9,927 nt of DNA from Actinomycetota bacterium (GTDB lineage: Bacteria; Actinomycetota; UBA4738), in the NCBI GenBank assembly GCA_005888465.1, contig VAYJ01000113.1, positions 1-9,927 on the forward strand, read 5' to 3'. Below are positions 1-7,772 of this stretch, in pieces. The notes under the pieces are model-generated. The model searched no databases, had not been told where the DNA came from, and was given only the letters and a program-made list of their open reading frames with translations. Both the position numbers and the translations under genes were made by a program. Numbering within the stretch: position 1 is the stretch's first letter; each line of letters begins with the position of its first letter.

Positions 1-19
1 GTGACGGAGGAGAGGGTCG

Positions 20-496
20 ATGGCCGGGGTGTGGAAGAAGACCATGCAGTACTTGGGCCTGGTCGAGGACGACGACCTCGAGGACCTCGACGACAGCGTC
101 GAGGCGCCGGAGAGCGGTGGCGAATCGGCGCCCGTGCGCCGGATCGCGCGCGAGATGACGAGCGTCGACCGGCCGGAGACGATCGTTCGGACCATGCCCT
201 CCTCGCGGGTCCCCGCCATGGCCTCGATCCACCGCTCCGAGCCCCGTCGGTTCAACGACGCGCGCGACATCGGGGAGCGGTACCGCCAGGGGGTCCCGGT
301 CATCATGAACCTCCAGGGCGCCGAGGACCCCGTGGCTCGTCGCCTCGTGGACTTCGCCTCCGGGCTCGTGTTCGGCCTGGACGGGAAGATCGAGATGGTC
401 GCCTCGCGCGTCTATCTGCTCACCCCGGCCAACATGGAGGTCTCCGCCGAGGAGCGGGAGCGCCTCGTCGAGGGAGGCTTCTTCAACCAGTTCTAG
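20..496 (+). CDS. sepF: Cell division protein SepF
   Basis: SepF anchors FtsZ filaments to the membrane at the division site; in actinobacteria, which lack FtsA, it is the main FtsZ tether. The product is 158 aa, normal for the family. Residues 1-15 (MAGVWKKTMQYLGLV) form the expected amphipathic membrane-binding helix. An acidic, variable linker follows to about residue 70. The SepF/DUF552 core spans about 75-150, with VPVIMNLQG, a RRLVDFASGL helix and a YLLTPANM strand, and the protein ends in the typical FFNQF. A purine-rich ribosome binding site (ggaggagagg, 6-15) lies just upstream of the ATG. The gene leads a tight same-strand run with yggT and a DivIVA-domain gene, as in other Gram-positive genomes. 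Bases 1-19 are too short to identify the upstream gene; ftsZ and yggS would be expected there. Confidence 0.96.
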   Translation: MAGVWKKTMQYLGLVEDDDLEDLDDSVEAPESGGESAPVRRIAREMTSVDRPETIVRTMPSSRVPAMASIHRSEPRRFNDARDIGERYRQGVPVIMNLQGAEDPVARRLVDFASGLVFGLDGKIEMVASRVYLLTPANMEVSAEERERLVEGGFFNQF

Positions 497-535
497 GGCC
501 GCCGATGTGCCGGCGGCCAAGCGAGGACGGACACG

Positions 536-802
536 GTGGGCCGAATCGTCTGCGACGCGCTCAACATCTACTGGCTAATCCTGGTCGCCTCCGTCATCGC
601 GTCGTGGTTCCTGTTGCTGTCGCGGCGGCCGCCGACGGGCCCGGTTCGAACGGTCATCGACGGGCTTCGCGCCGTGACCGAGCCGGTGTTCCGGCCGGTG
701 CGCTCGCTCCTGCCACCCATCCGGGCGGGCGGGATGGGACTCGACCTCTCGCCGCTCATCGTGTTCATCGTGCTGGGGATCATCCTGCGAGCCGCTTGCT
801 AG
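536..802 (+). CDS. YggT family membrane protein
   Basis: A small integral membrane protein (88 aa) of the YggT family, whose exact biochemical role is unsettled; the gene is nearly always found between sepF and divIVA. One hydrophobic segment lies at about residues 8-28 (IYWLILVASVIASWFLLL) and a second at about 70-86 (SPLIVFIVLGIILRA). Between them is the family-typical loop with TEPVFRPVRSLLPP, which matches the conserved 'tEP...PiR...pP' pattern. It has a single YggT repeat, as in most actinobacterial members. The start is GTG, chosen because gagga at 523-527 sits 8 nt upstream and the product then opens directly into the first membrane segment. It follows sepF by 39 bp and precedes the DivIVA-domain gene by 19 bp, so the three are probably co-transcribed. 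Confidence 0.9.
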   Translation: MGRIVCDALNIYWLILVASVIASWFLLLSRRPPTGPVRTVIDGLRAVTEPVFRPVRSLLPPIRAGGMGLDLSPLIVFIVLGIILRAAC

Positions 803-821
803 CCCAGTAGGGAGGGCCGCC

Positions 822-1373
822 ATGCGAACCAAGAAGAAGGACGGGGACAGGGCCCAGGAGCAGAGGCCGCCCATGCCGACGGCAGCCACGACCCCCGAGC
901 CGAAGCGGCTCACGCCCGTCGAGGTGCAGCAGAAGGAGTTCCGCCTCGCCGTCCGCGGTTACAACGAGCGCGAGGTCGACGAGTTCCTGGACGAGGTGAC
1001 CGAAGAGATGGCCCGGCTCTACGCCGAGAACACGCGCCTGCGGGCGGAGGTCGAAACGAGGGGGAAATCCGTAACCGAGCCGTCCGCCGTCGCGGCCGCG
1101 CCCTCGACGCCGGCCGCGCTGCACGCGTTCGTCTCGCGGGAGCAGGAGTTCCTGAAGCAGCTCGCGGGCCTGATCCAAGAACACGCGCGGGCGGTGAAGG
1201 AGGCCCGTCGCGGCGCCCGTGGCGAGGATGGGCGGGTGATCGATCTCGCGAACGCCGCCCCCGAGGAGGCCAACGGATCCGGTGCACGGCCGGCGGTCGC
1301 GTTCGAGACCACCGGCGCGGGAACCGGCGACGAGGACCGCTCCGTGCGCGAGCTGTTCTGGGGAGAGGAATAG
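822..1373 (+). CDS. DivIVA-domain coiled-coil protein
   Basis: This resembles DivIVA/Wag31, which recognises negatively curved membrane at poles and septa and organises cell-wall growth there. The 183-aa product has a basic, low-complexity start (MRTKKKDGDR), then the DivIVA N-terminal domain at about residues 30-80. That domain includes EFRLAVRGYNEREVDEFLDE, with the conserved RGY (45-47) and the V-D-x-F-L motif, and runs into a coiled-coil. A second predicted helix (about 105-136, FVSREQEFLKQLAGLIQEHA) is separated by a Pro/Ala-rich linker; the C-terminus is acidic and probably disordered. It is shorter than Streptomyces DivIVA and has an extra N-terminal extension; an internal ATG (codon 18) would give a form lacking most of it. 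The ribosome binding site agggagg (809-815) supports the first ATG. It is the last gene of the sepF-yggT run. Confidence 0.88.
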   Translation: MRTKKKDGDRAQEQRPPMPTAATTPEPKRLTPVEVQQKEFRLAVRGYNEREVDEFLDEVTEEMARLYAENTRLRAEVETRGKSVTEPSAVAAAPSTPAALHAFVSREQEFLKQLAGLIQEHARAVKEARRGARGEDGRVIDLANAAPEEANGSGARPAVAFETTGAGTGDEDRSVRELFWGEE

Positions 1374-1389
1374 CTCAAGGTTCATCAAG

Positions 1390-1411
1390 GCCGGTCGATG
1401 CTTCGGCCGGC
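1390..1411. terminator. Strong hairpin after the DivIVA-domain gene
   Basis: A 22-nt inverted repeat makes a nine-pair stem (one G-U pair) closed by a TGCT tetraloop: bases 1390-1398 pair with 1403-1411. It starts 17 bp after the DivIVA-domain stop, where a terminator for the sepF run would be expected. No T-tract follows (next bases are agacc), so it is not a classical intrinsic terminator. Alternatives are a U-less terminator or a 5' leader structure of the SpoIID gene. Confidence 0.4.
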
Positions 1412-1455
1412 AGACCTTCGGACATCGCGCCCGCCTTACAACCAAACAAGCGCCC

Positions 1456-3432
1456 ATGAGAAGAGCAGCGATCGTCGCCGTCGTCGTCGGGGCCGTGCTC
1501 ACCGTCGCGCCATCGAGTGAGGCACGGTCCGCGGCGCGAACCTTCACCTTCTACGGCTCCGGCTGGGGTCACGGCCTGGGCATGTCGCAGTACGGCGCGT
1601 ACGGCCTCGCCCGCAAGGGCTGGAGCCATCAGCAGATCCTTCGCCACTACTACCACGGTACGACGGTGGGTCCCGCGCGGCAGAGCCCGGCGACGCTTCG
1701 CATCGGGCTGGCCCTGGAGGCCCGCCGCGTGCACGTGAAGGCGGCCCACGGAACGGTACGGCTGCGCATCGGCAACGCGGTCACGGGAGCGGTCCTCGGC
1801 GGCCCCATCCCGGTCGGCGCGACGTGGTCGATCACACCGGTCGGGAGCACGAGCTTCCGGGTGCGCGACGCCTCGGGCAAGGTCGTCGCAACCCACGCGG
1901 GCACGCGCCTGTACGTGAGCTACGCCTCAACGGGCGGGCGGGCCTTCGTCCGCGAAGCGGGGCACACGTACGGCCGGGGCTATCTGGAGATCGACGTCTA
2001 CGCTGGCGACGGATGCTGGCCCGGGGCGTGTCTTCGGGTCGTGGCCGTGCTCTCGCCGCAGTCCTACCTCGACGGGCTCGGCGAGGTCCCGAGCAGCTGG
2101 CCGATGCAGGCCCTGATGGCGCAGGCCGACGCGGCGCGGACGTATGCCTTCGAGAAGGTGGCGCGGCTCGGCCAGCATCGGGTCCAGTGCAACTGCGGGC
2201 TGTACGCGAGCACGTGGGACCAGGCCTACATCGGATGGGACAAGGAGGTCGGGGTCGCGCGCACGAACCGCGAGGCCGTCCTCTACCACGGCCAGCCCAT
2301 CCAAGCCTACTATACGAGCTCGAGCGGCGGCCATACGGAGAACAACGAGAACGTGTGGGGCGGCGCGCCGCTCCCGTACCTGCGTGGGACCTGCGATCCC
2401 GGTGACTTCACGAGCGCGAACCCGAATCGCGCCTGGCGGGTCGGCCCGCTCTCGGCGTTCGCGGTGAGCGACCACCTGCTGCCCTTCACGGGCGCGATCG
2501 GGACCGTCGCCGGCTTCATCGACGTCCGGCGCGGCGTGTCCGGGCGCATCCGCTCGCTCGTGGTCGTCGGCACGAAGGGGCGCGCGACGATCTCGGGGAG
2601 CACGCTGATGTCCGCGTTCGGGCTGCACGACGACCGCGTGTGGATCAACGTGGACAAGAACGTGACGGGCCACATCCGCGGGAAGTACGACGCGCTCGAG
2701 TGCGCACCGGGCCTCCCGGCCGGCCCGCAGGTCGCGGTACCGGGTGGTCGCGCGCAGGCCTTCGAGAACGGCACGATCTATTGGAACCGGGCCCACGGCC
2801 GCGCCTACTGGGTGCACGGCTCCGCGCTCGCCTTCTACCGGTCGGCCGGCGGCCCCGCCGGCTACCTTGGGCTGCCGACGACCGATGTGCGCCGCGGACG
2901 CCGGGCTCGCGCGGTGACCAGGTTCTCGCGCGGCCATGTCGTCGTGTGCTCATCGAAGGGGAGGTGTATCGATCACGCGCCTCGCGGCCACCGAGCCACC
3001 GACCTCGCGGTGTCGACGGCCTGGGGGGGCTCGGCCGTGGTCGGCGCGCCGGTCACGGTCACGGTCACCGTCCGGAACGAGGGTCCGGTCGCGGCCACCG
3101 CCAGGCTGACCGTTCGACTCCCGGCGGGCACGTTCGCGTCGGCGGCTGCCTCGCGTGGCCGATGCGTCATGGCCGGCGGGCTCGTCTGCTCGTTCGGCCC
3201 GCTCGCCGCGATGGCGCGTGCGAGCGTCGCGATCCGCCTGGTCCCGACCGTGAGTGGCACGCTGCGGGTTCGCATGAGCGTCGTGGGCGACGCCCCGGAC
3301 CTCGCGACGGCGAACAACACGGCGGCCTCGGCGGTCGCCGCACGCGCACCGACGACGCTCACGAAGGTCCAGGCCCGCCCGAAACACCGCGCCCCGGCCG
3401 CGTCCGCGTCGGGCGGCTTTCACGCCCTCTAG
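1456..3432 (+). CDS. Secreted SpoIID/LytB-domain protein with LGFP-like and DUF11-like regions
   Basis: Probably a secreted peptidoglycan-acting enzyme; SpoIID itself is a lytic transglycosylase that cuts stem-peptide-free glycan, although sporulation is not implied here. The 658-aa product begins with a signal peptide (MRRAAIVAVVVGAVLTVAPSSEA). Residues 36-48 carry GWGHGLGMSQYGA, followed by ILRHYYHGT. The SpoIID core follows, with SYLDGLGEVPSSWPMQALMA and AARTYAF; Glu210 (GLGEVP) matches the position of the catalytic glutamate. Further on are YYTSSSGGHTENNENVWG and an LGFP-like repeat at about 437-477 (GTIYWNRAHGRAYWVHG, GYLGLPTTD). A DUF11-like beta domain spans about 516-630 (VTVTVTVRNEGPVAATARL, ATANNTAAS). 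Paired cysteines fit an exported protein. The frame is open upstream into the DivIVA-domain gene, but the ATG at 1456 starts the signal peptide. No clear ribosome binding site precedes it. Confidence 0.88.
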   Translation: MRRAAIVAVVVGAVLTVAPSSEARSAARTFTFYGSGWGHGLGMSQYGAYGLARKGWSHQQILRHYYHGTTVGPARQSPATLRIGLALEARRVHVKAAHGTVRLRIGNAVTGAVLGGPIPVGATWSITPVGSTSFRVRDASGKVVATHAGTRLYVSYASTGGRAFVREAGHTYGRGYLEIDVYAGDGCWPGACLRVVAVLSPQSYLDGLGEVPSSWPMQALMAQADAARTYAFEKVARLGQHRVQCNCGLYASTWDQAYIGWDKEVGVARTNREAVLYHGQPIQAYYTSSSGGHTENNENVWGGAPLPYLRGTCDPGDFTSANPNRAWRVGPLSAFAVSDHLLPFTGAIGTVAGFIDVRRGVSGRIRSLVVVGTKGRATISGSTLMSAFGLHDDRVWINVDKNVTGHIRGKYDALECAPGLPAGPQVAVPGGRAQAFENGTIYWNRAHGRAYWVHGSALAFYRSAGGPAGYLGLPTTDVRRGRRARAVTRFSRGHVVVCSSKGRCIDHAPRGHRATDLAVSTAWGGSAVVGAPVTVTVTVRNEGPVAATARLTVRLPAGTFASAAASRGRCVMAGGLVCSFGPLAAMARASVAIRLVPTVSGTLRVRMSVVGDAPDLATANNTAASAVAARAPTTLTKVQARPKHRAPAASASGGFHAL

Positions 3433-3449
3433 GAGAGCGCCCGAGCCGC
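3413..3449. terminator. Possible two-way hairpin between convergent genes
   Basis: The SpoIID gene and the minus-strand dmdA-like gene end 16 bp apart. An outer inverted repeat, gcggct (3413-3418) with agccgc (3444-3449), encloses a small inner stem, ctct (3427-3430) with agag (3434-3437) around the SpoIID stop. A folded transcript from either strand could terminate here. The stems are short and interrupted and there is no T-tract, so this is a weak candidate. Confidence 0.25.
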
Positions 3450-4548
3450 TAGGACTTCGGGATCTCCTTCGTCGGGTCGACGAACGGCATCGGGACGACC
3501 GTCGCCTGAGCCCGGCCGTTCGGCGTGTCCACCCAGAGGGACGTCCCGGTCGCCGAGCGGTCGGCCGGCACCCACGCGTAGCCGATGTTCTTCTTGAGCC
3601 GAGGCGAGGAGATGGCCGAGCTCACGTGGCCGACGACCGCGCCGTCGGCTCCAACCGGCCAGCGCTCGGTGTTGAAGCCGATCGGGTCGCCCGCGATCTC
3701 GACCCCCACGATCCGCCGGGCGACGCCCTCGGCCTTGATCCGCCGGAGCGCTTCCTTGCCCATGAAATCAGGCTCGATGTCGAGGTCGACCAGCCGCTCG
3801 AGCCCCATCTCGTAGGGGTTGTTCGTGATCGTCATGTCGAATGGGGACGGCCGGCCTCCATGATCCGCTCCCAGAGCTCCGTCCCGCGGCTGCCGTCGCG
3901 GAGGTAGATCTCGTACCCGACCTCGGACGTCCATCCCGTGCGCGTCACGACCACCGGGATCCCGTCGAGGTCGGTCTCGCGGAACCAGTAATAACGAAGC
4001 TCGAGGATCTCGGGCCCGAACAGGCTCGAGACGACGTCCTTCGACTTCGGGCCCTGAATCTGCACGGGCGAGACGTCCGGCTCGCGGATCGTCACGTCCA
4101 TCCCGGCCTGCGCGGCGAGTCCCGTCGCGTAGAGCAGGACGTCGGAGTCGGCGAGCGCAAGCCAGAAGTGGTTCTCGCCCAGGCGAAGGAGCACCGGGTC
4201 GTTCACGATGCCGCCGTCGGGCGCGGTCACGAGCACGTACTTCCCCTGGCCCACCGCGCACCGGGAGAGGTCGCGGCACGTGAGGAGCTGGGTGAAGCGG
4301 AAGCCGTCGGGGCCGGTGATCTCCACCTGGCGCTCGACCGACACGTCCCAGAGCGTCACATGGTTCAGCAGGTGCCAGTACTCCGCTTCGAGGTCGTCGT
4401 AGCGGATGGGGAAGAGCATGTGGTTGTAGACCGTGTAGCCCTTCGGCCCGTAGTGCTGCTCCGCCTCGTAGAACGGCGAGCGGCGCAGGCGCGCCCCGCA
4501 CTGCACCAGGCTCATGTCGAACGGTTCGGTCCCCGTCGTGTGGTTCAC
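3449..4548 (-). pseudogene. DmdA/GcvT-family aminomethyltransferase-like gene, interrupted
   Basis: Folate-dependent GcvT-fold family, closest in pattern to DmdA (DMSP demethylase) and related aminomethyltransferases that move one-carbon groups to tetrahydrofolate. The GTG start follows a perfect AAGGAGG (4559-4553) and overlaps the ileS stop as GTGA, so translation is coupled. The first frame gives 238 aa with LWDVSVERQVEITG, LLTCRDLS, GGIVNDPVLLRL, DVSPVQIQGPKS and TRTGWTSEVGYEIYL, then stops at 3834-3832 just after IMEAGRP. The remainder lies in another frame from about 3848 to the TAG at 3451-3449: DMTITNNPYEMGLERLVDLD and FMGKEALRRI, then the GcvT C-terminal barrel. Family members carry about 20-25 residues with a conserved R-I-E-x-G-L-L-x-Y-G between these two parts; they are absent here. 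This therefore looks like an internal deletion of 3n+1 bases, not a simple one-base shift. It may be a true pseudogene or an assembly error. Substrate unproven. Confidence 0.82.
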
Positions 4549-7500
4549 GTGCCCTCCTTCTTCGTGAGCGAGATGGTGATCGCATGTCCGTCGATGGTCG
4601 CCGAGCCGCTGGTCGCGTCCGGGAGGGCCTCGCCCCAGCCGACGTCGACGGCCAGCACCTCCGCGGAGAGATGGGCGAGGTGCTCGAGCCCCGCGCGCCG
4701 AACCTCCGCGTCGGCGTCGACGGAGAGGACAATGCGGTCGGCCACCGCGAGCCCTGAGGACTTCCGGAGATCCTGGACGTGGCGGATCAGCTCGCGCACC
4801 AGGCCCTCGCGGCGAAGCTCCTCGTTGGGCTCGAGGTCCAGCGCCACCGTTACCGACCCGTCCGAGGCGCTGCCCCATCCCGCGCGGCTCACCTGGACGA
4901 GCTCGACGTCCTCCGGCCCGATGATCCGAAGGCCCGAGGGAAGCGAGAGCTCCACCGACGCGCCGGCGGCGAGCGACGCCCCCAGGTCCCCGTCGTCCGC
5001 CGCGAGCGCCGCGGCGACCTCCTGGACGGCTGGACCGAGCGTCGGGCCGAGCGTGCGGAAGTTCGGCTTCGCTCGCCAGCCGGAGAGCTCCTCGGCGGAC
5101 TCGGCGAACGCCACCTCCTTGACGTTCAGCTCCTCGGCGACCAGGCCGAGCAGAGGGCGCAGGCGCTCGGGGTCGCCGGCGATGTGCAGCGCCGCACGGG
5201 CGAGCGGCTGGCGCACGCGCACCTTCGCGTCGGTCCGCACCTGGCGCCCGAGCTTGGCGGCGGCCCGGGCCGTCGCCATTGCCTCGTCGAGCGCGGCGTC
5301 CATCGCGTCGCGATCGGCCTCCGGGTAGGCCGTGAGGTGCACCGACGCAGGGGCCGCCCGGTCGACCTCGGCGATCAGCGTTCGATAGATCGTCTCGCTC
5401 AGGAACGGCGCGATGGGCGCCATCAACCTGGCGATCGTGACGAGCGCCTCGTGCAGCGTGGCGTACGCGGCGGCCTTGTCGCCGCTCCCCGTCTGCCGTC
5501 CCGCGCGCTCCGGGTCCCAGAAGCGCCGCCGCGACCTCCGGACGTACCAGTTGGAGAGGTCCTCGACGAACTCCTCGATCCGTTTCGCGGCGCCCGTCGC
5601 GTCGTAGCCCTCCAAGGCCTCGCCGGCCGCGGCGACGGTCGCGTGCAGGCGCGAACGCACCCACCGGTCCAGCGCAGGTCGCTCCGCCGGCGCGGGGGCG
5701 GCGTCCAGCGTCGGATCGTCGAGGTTCGCGTAGGTGACGAAGAATGCGTGGACGTTCCAGAGCGTGAGCAGGACCCGGCGGAGCACCTCCTCGAAGGACT
5801 CGAGCGAGACGCGGCGCGGCGACCACGGGGATCCGCCGGCGACGAGGAACCAGCGGAGCGCGTCGGCGCCAAACAGGTCGATCACCTCCCACGGGTCGAT
5901 CACGTTGCCGAGCCGCTTCGACATCTTTCGCCCGTCCCGGTCGACCAGGAGGCCGAGGCAGACCACGTTCCGGTACGCGGTATCGTCGAAGAGGAGCACC
6001 GCTTCGGCCATGAGCGTGTAGAACCACCCACGCGTCTGGTCCAGGCCCTCGGCGATGTAGTCGGCGGGGAACCGGGATCGGAAGAGGGGAGCGGCCTCCG
6101 AGTCTGGCCCTTGGTACGACCACTGCGCGAACGGCATCGCGCCCGCGTCGAACCACACGTCGATGAGGTACGGGACCCGGACCGCCGTCTCGCCGCAGCC
6201 GGAGGTGGGGCACGTGAACGTCACCTCGTCGATCGCCGGGCGATGCGGGTCGATCCCGGTCACGTCGAGGCCGACGAGCGTCGAAAGCTCCGCGAGCGAC
6301 CCGACGGCCGTCCGGTGGTCGCTGGGACAGATCCAGATCGGAAGCGGGGTGCCCCAGTACCGCTCGCGCGAGAGCGCCCAATCCACGTTGTTCGCGAGCC
6401 AGTCGCCGTAGCGCCCGTGCTTGATGTGGTCCGGGTACCAGTTGACCGACTCGTTGACCGCGAGGAGCCGCTCCTTGACGGCCGTGGTGCGGATGTACCA
6501 GGCGGGGCGCGCGTAATAGATGAGCGGCGTGTCGCACCGCCAGCACAGGGGATAGGTGTGCTCCACGCGCTCGGCCCGGACGACCAGGCCGCGGTTCCGG
6601 AGGTCCTCGATGATCACCTCGTCGGCGTCCTTCACGAAGCGCCCGCGGACGAACGCCGGGGCGAGCTCCGTGAAGCGGCCCTCGCCGTCCACGGGGTTGA
6701 ACATGGGCCAGCCCTCGCGCCGGCCGACCTCCAGGTCCTCAGCGCCGAAGGCGGGCGCCATGTGCACGATCCCGGTGCCCTCGTTCATCGAGACGAACGG
6801 CGCCGCGAGCACGCGGTGGGTGTCACCGTTGACGTTCTCAAAGGGCGGCGCGTACGCGGCTCCCGCGAGCGTCCGCCCCGGGAACGACGGTCCGATCCTG
6901 ACCGCGCCCTCACCGAGCTCGTGTGCCCGGGCCTCGGCCACGAGGAGGTCGCGCTCGCCCGTGCGCATGCGGACGTACGTCTCGTCCGGCGCGACCGCCG
7001 CGCCCAGGTTCGAGATGAGCGTCCACGGCGTGGTGGTCCAGACGACGAGCGAGGCGCCCGCGGCCTCCGACGGCCCATCCACGATCGGGAATCGCACGAA
7101 CAGGCTCGGGTCGCTCACCTGCTGGTAGCCCATCGCCACTTCGTGGTCGGAGAGCGGCGTCCCGCAGCGCGGGCAGTACGCGGTGACCTTGTTCTCGGGG
7201 TAGAGGCGGCCCCCGTCGTGCAAGGTCTTGAGCGCCCACCACACGCTCTCGATGTAGGGCGTGTCCATCGTCCAGTACGCGTCCTCGAGGTCGATCCAGA
7301 ACCCGATCCGCTCGGTCAGGCGGTTCCACTCCTCGACGTACTCCTTCACCGACTGTCGGCAGAGATCGTTGAACCTGGCGATGCCGAAGGCCTCGATGTC
7401 TCGCTTCGTCTTGGTGCCGATCTGCTTTTCCACCTCGAGCTCGACCGGGATGCCGTGGCAGTCCCAGCCCGCCTTGCGCGGTACCGCGTACCCCCGCATC

Positions 7501-7724
7501 GTCTTGTACCGGGGGAAGAGGTCCTTGAAGGTCCGCGCCTCGACATGGTGGATGCCGGGACGGCCGTTAGCGGTCGGCGGGCCCTCGTAGAAGACCCATT
7601 CCGGGGAGCCCTTCCGCTGTTCGACGCTCCGCTCGAAGATCCGCTCGTCGCGCCAGAACGACAGGACCTCCCGCTCGAGCGAGGGGAGATCTGCCTTCGG
7701 ATCGACCGGCCGGAACCTCGTCAT
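4545..7724 (-). CDS. ileS: Isoleucyl-tRNA synthetase, IleRS2-like, with GXHH signature
   Basis: Charges tRNA-Ile with isoleucine in the cytoplasm. The 1059-aa product has the long IleRS layout. The class I signature region at residues 49-60 reads PPTANGRPGIHH, followed by FKDLFPRYKTMRGY and GWDCHGIPVELEVEK. A CPRCG lies at 184-188. The CP1 editing domain includes VVWTTTPWTLISNLG and GTGIVHMAPAFGAEDLEVG. GLDQTRGWFYTLM then leads to KMSKR at 600-604 and LFGADALRWF, and an anticodon-binding domain with NWYVRRSRRRFW. It lacks the C-terminal zinc finger of E. coli-type IleRS, and KMSKR rather than KMSKS also fits type 2. The first signature residues are swapped: G57-I-H59-H60 instead of H-x-G-H. 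I chose the ATG at 7724 because gggag sits 6 nt upstream and the family begins near FRPVDP; a start at 7784 would run through the likely promoter. The dmdA-like gene overlaps its 3' end. Confidence 0.97.
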   Translation of the reverse strand: MTRFRPVDPKADLPSLEREVLSFWRDERIFERSVEQRKGSPEWVFYEGPPTANGRPGIHHVEARTFKDLFPRYKTMRGYAVPRKAGWDCHGIPVELEVEKQIGTKTKRDIEAFGIARFNDLCRQSVKEYVEEWNRLTERIGFWIDLEDAYWTMDTPYIESVWWALKTLHDGGRLYPENKVTAYCPRCGTPLSDHEVAMGYQQVSDPSLFVRFPIVDGPSEAAGASLVVWTTTPWTLISNLGAAVAPDETYVRMRTGERDLLVAEARAHELGEGAVRIGPSFPGRTLAGAAYAPPFENVNGDTHRVLAAPFVSMNEGTGIVHMAPAFGAEDLEVGRREGWPMFNPVDGEGRFTELAPAFVRGRFVKDADEVIIEDLRNRGLVVRAERVEHTYPLCWRCDTPLIYYARPAWYIRTTAVKERLLAVNESVNWYPDHIKHGRYGDWLANNVDWALSRERYWGTPLPIWICPSDHRTAVGSLAELSTLVGLDVTGIDPHRPAIDEVTFTCPTSGCGETAVRVPYLIDVWFDAGAMPFAQWSYQGPDSEAAPLFRSRFPADYIAEGLDQTRGWFYTLMAEAVLLFDDTAYRNVVCLGLLVDRDGRKMSKRLGNVIDPWEVIDLFGADALRWFLVAGGSPWSPRRVSLESFEEVLRRVLLTLWNVHAFFVTYANLDDPTLDAAPAPAERPALDRWVRSRLHATVAAAGEALEGYDATGAAKRIEEFVEDLSNWYVRRSRRRFWDPERAGRQTGSGDKAAAYATLHEALVTIARLMAPIAPFLSETIYRTLIAEVDRAAPASVHLTAYPEADRDAMDAALDEAMATARAAAKLGRQVRTDAKVRVRQPLARAALHIAGDPERLRPLLGLVAEELNVKEVAFAESAEELSGWRAKPNFRTLGPTLGPAVQEVAAALAADDGDLGASLAAGASVELSLPSGLRIIGPEDVELVQVSRAGWGSASDGSVTVALDLEPNEELRREGLVRELIRHVQDLRKSSGLAVADRIVLSVDADAEVRRAGLEHLAHLSAEVLAVDVGWGEALPDATSGSATIDGHAITISLTKKEGT

Positions 7725-7749
7725 GCTCTGCTCCCAGACGAAACGGAGC

Positions 7750-7755
7750 ATTGTA
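7750..7755 (-). promoter_or_regulatory. Candidate -10 box of the ileS promoter
   Basis: On the minus strand TACAAT (7755-7750) matches the TATAAT consensus at five of six bases. It lies 25 nt upstream of the ileS ATG, leaving a short leader of about 20 nt that holds the gggag ribosome binding site. The -35 region at the proper spacing is poor (gcaacc), so the call rests on the -10 and its position. Confidence 0.35.
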
Positions 7756-7772
7756 TCGGCATCCCGTATGCT

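Noticed and set aside
1..810. A 269-codon plus-strand frame across sepF and yggT
   Set aside because: An Arg/Pro/Gly-rich shadow of two well-supported genes in other frames, with no recognisable domain.
1282..1455. N-terminal extension of the SpoIID protein from an ATG at 1282
   Set aside because: It would overlap the DivIVA-domain gene by about 90 bp and bury the signal peptide 58 residues inside; the ATG at 1456 opens directly into the signal peptide.
1374..1455. c-di-GMP (GEMM) or c-di-AMP (ydaO) riboswitch ahead of the SpoIID gene
   Set aside because: The conserved core strings of both classes are absent, and the gap is too short for ydaO.
3832..3850. Programmed frameshift or single-base error as the cause of the dmdA-like break
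   Set aside because: There is no slippery heptamer or downstream stem that I can see, and one base would not restore the roughly 20-25 missing conserved residues.
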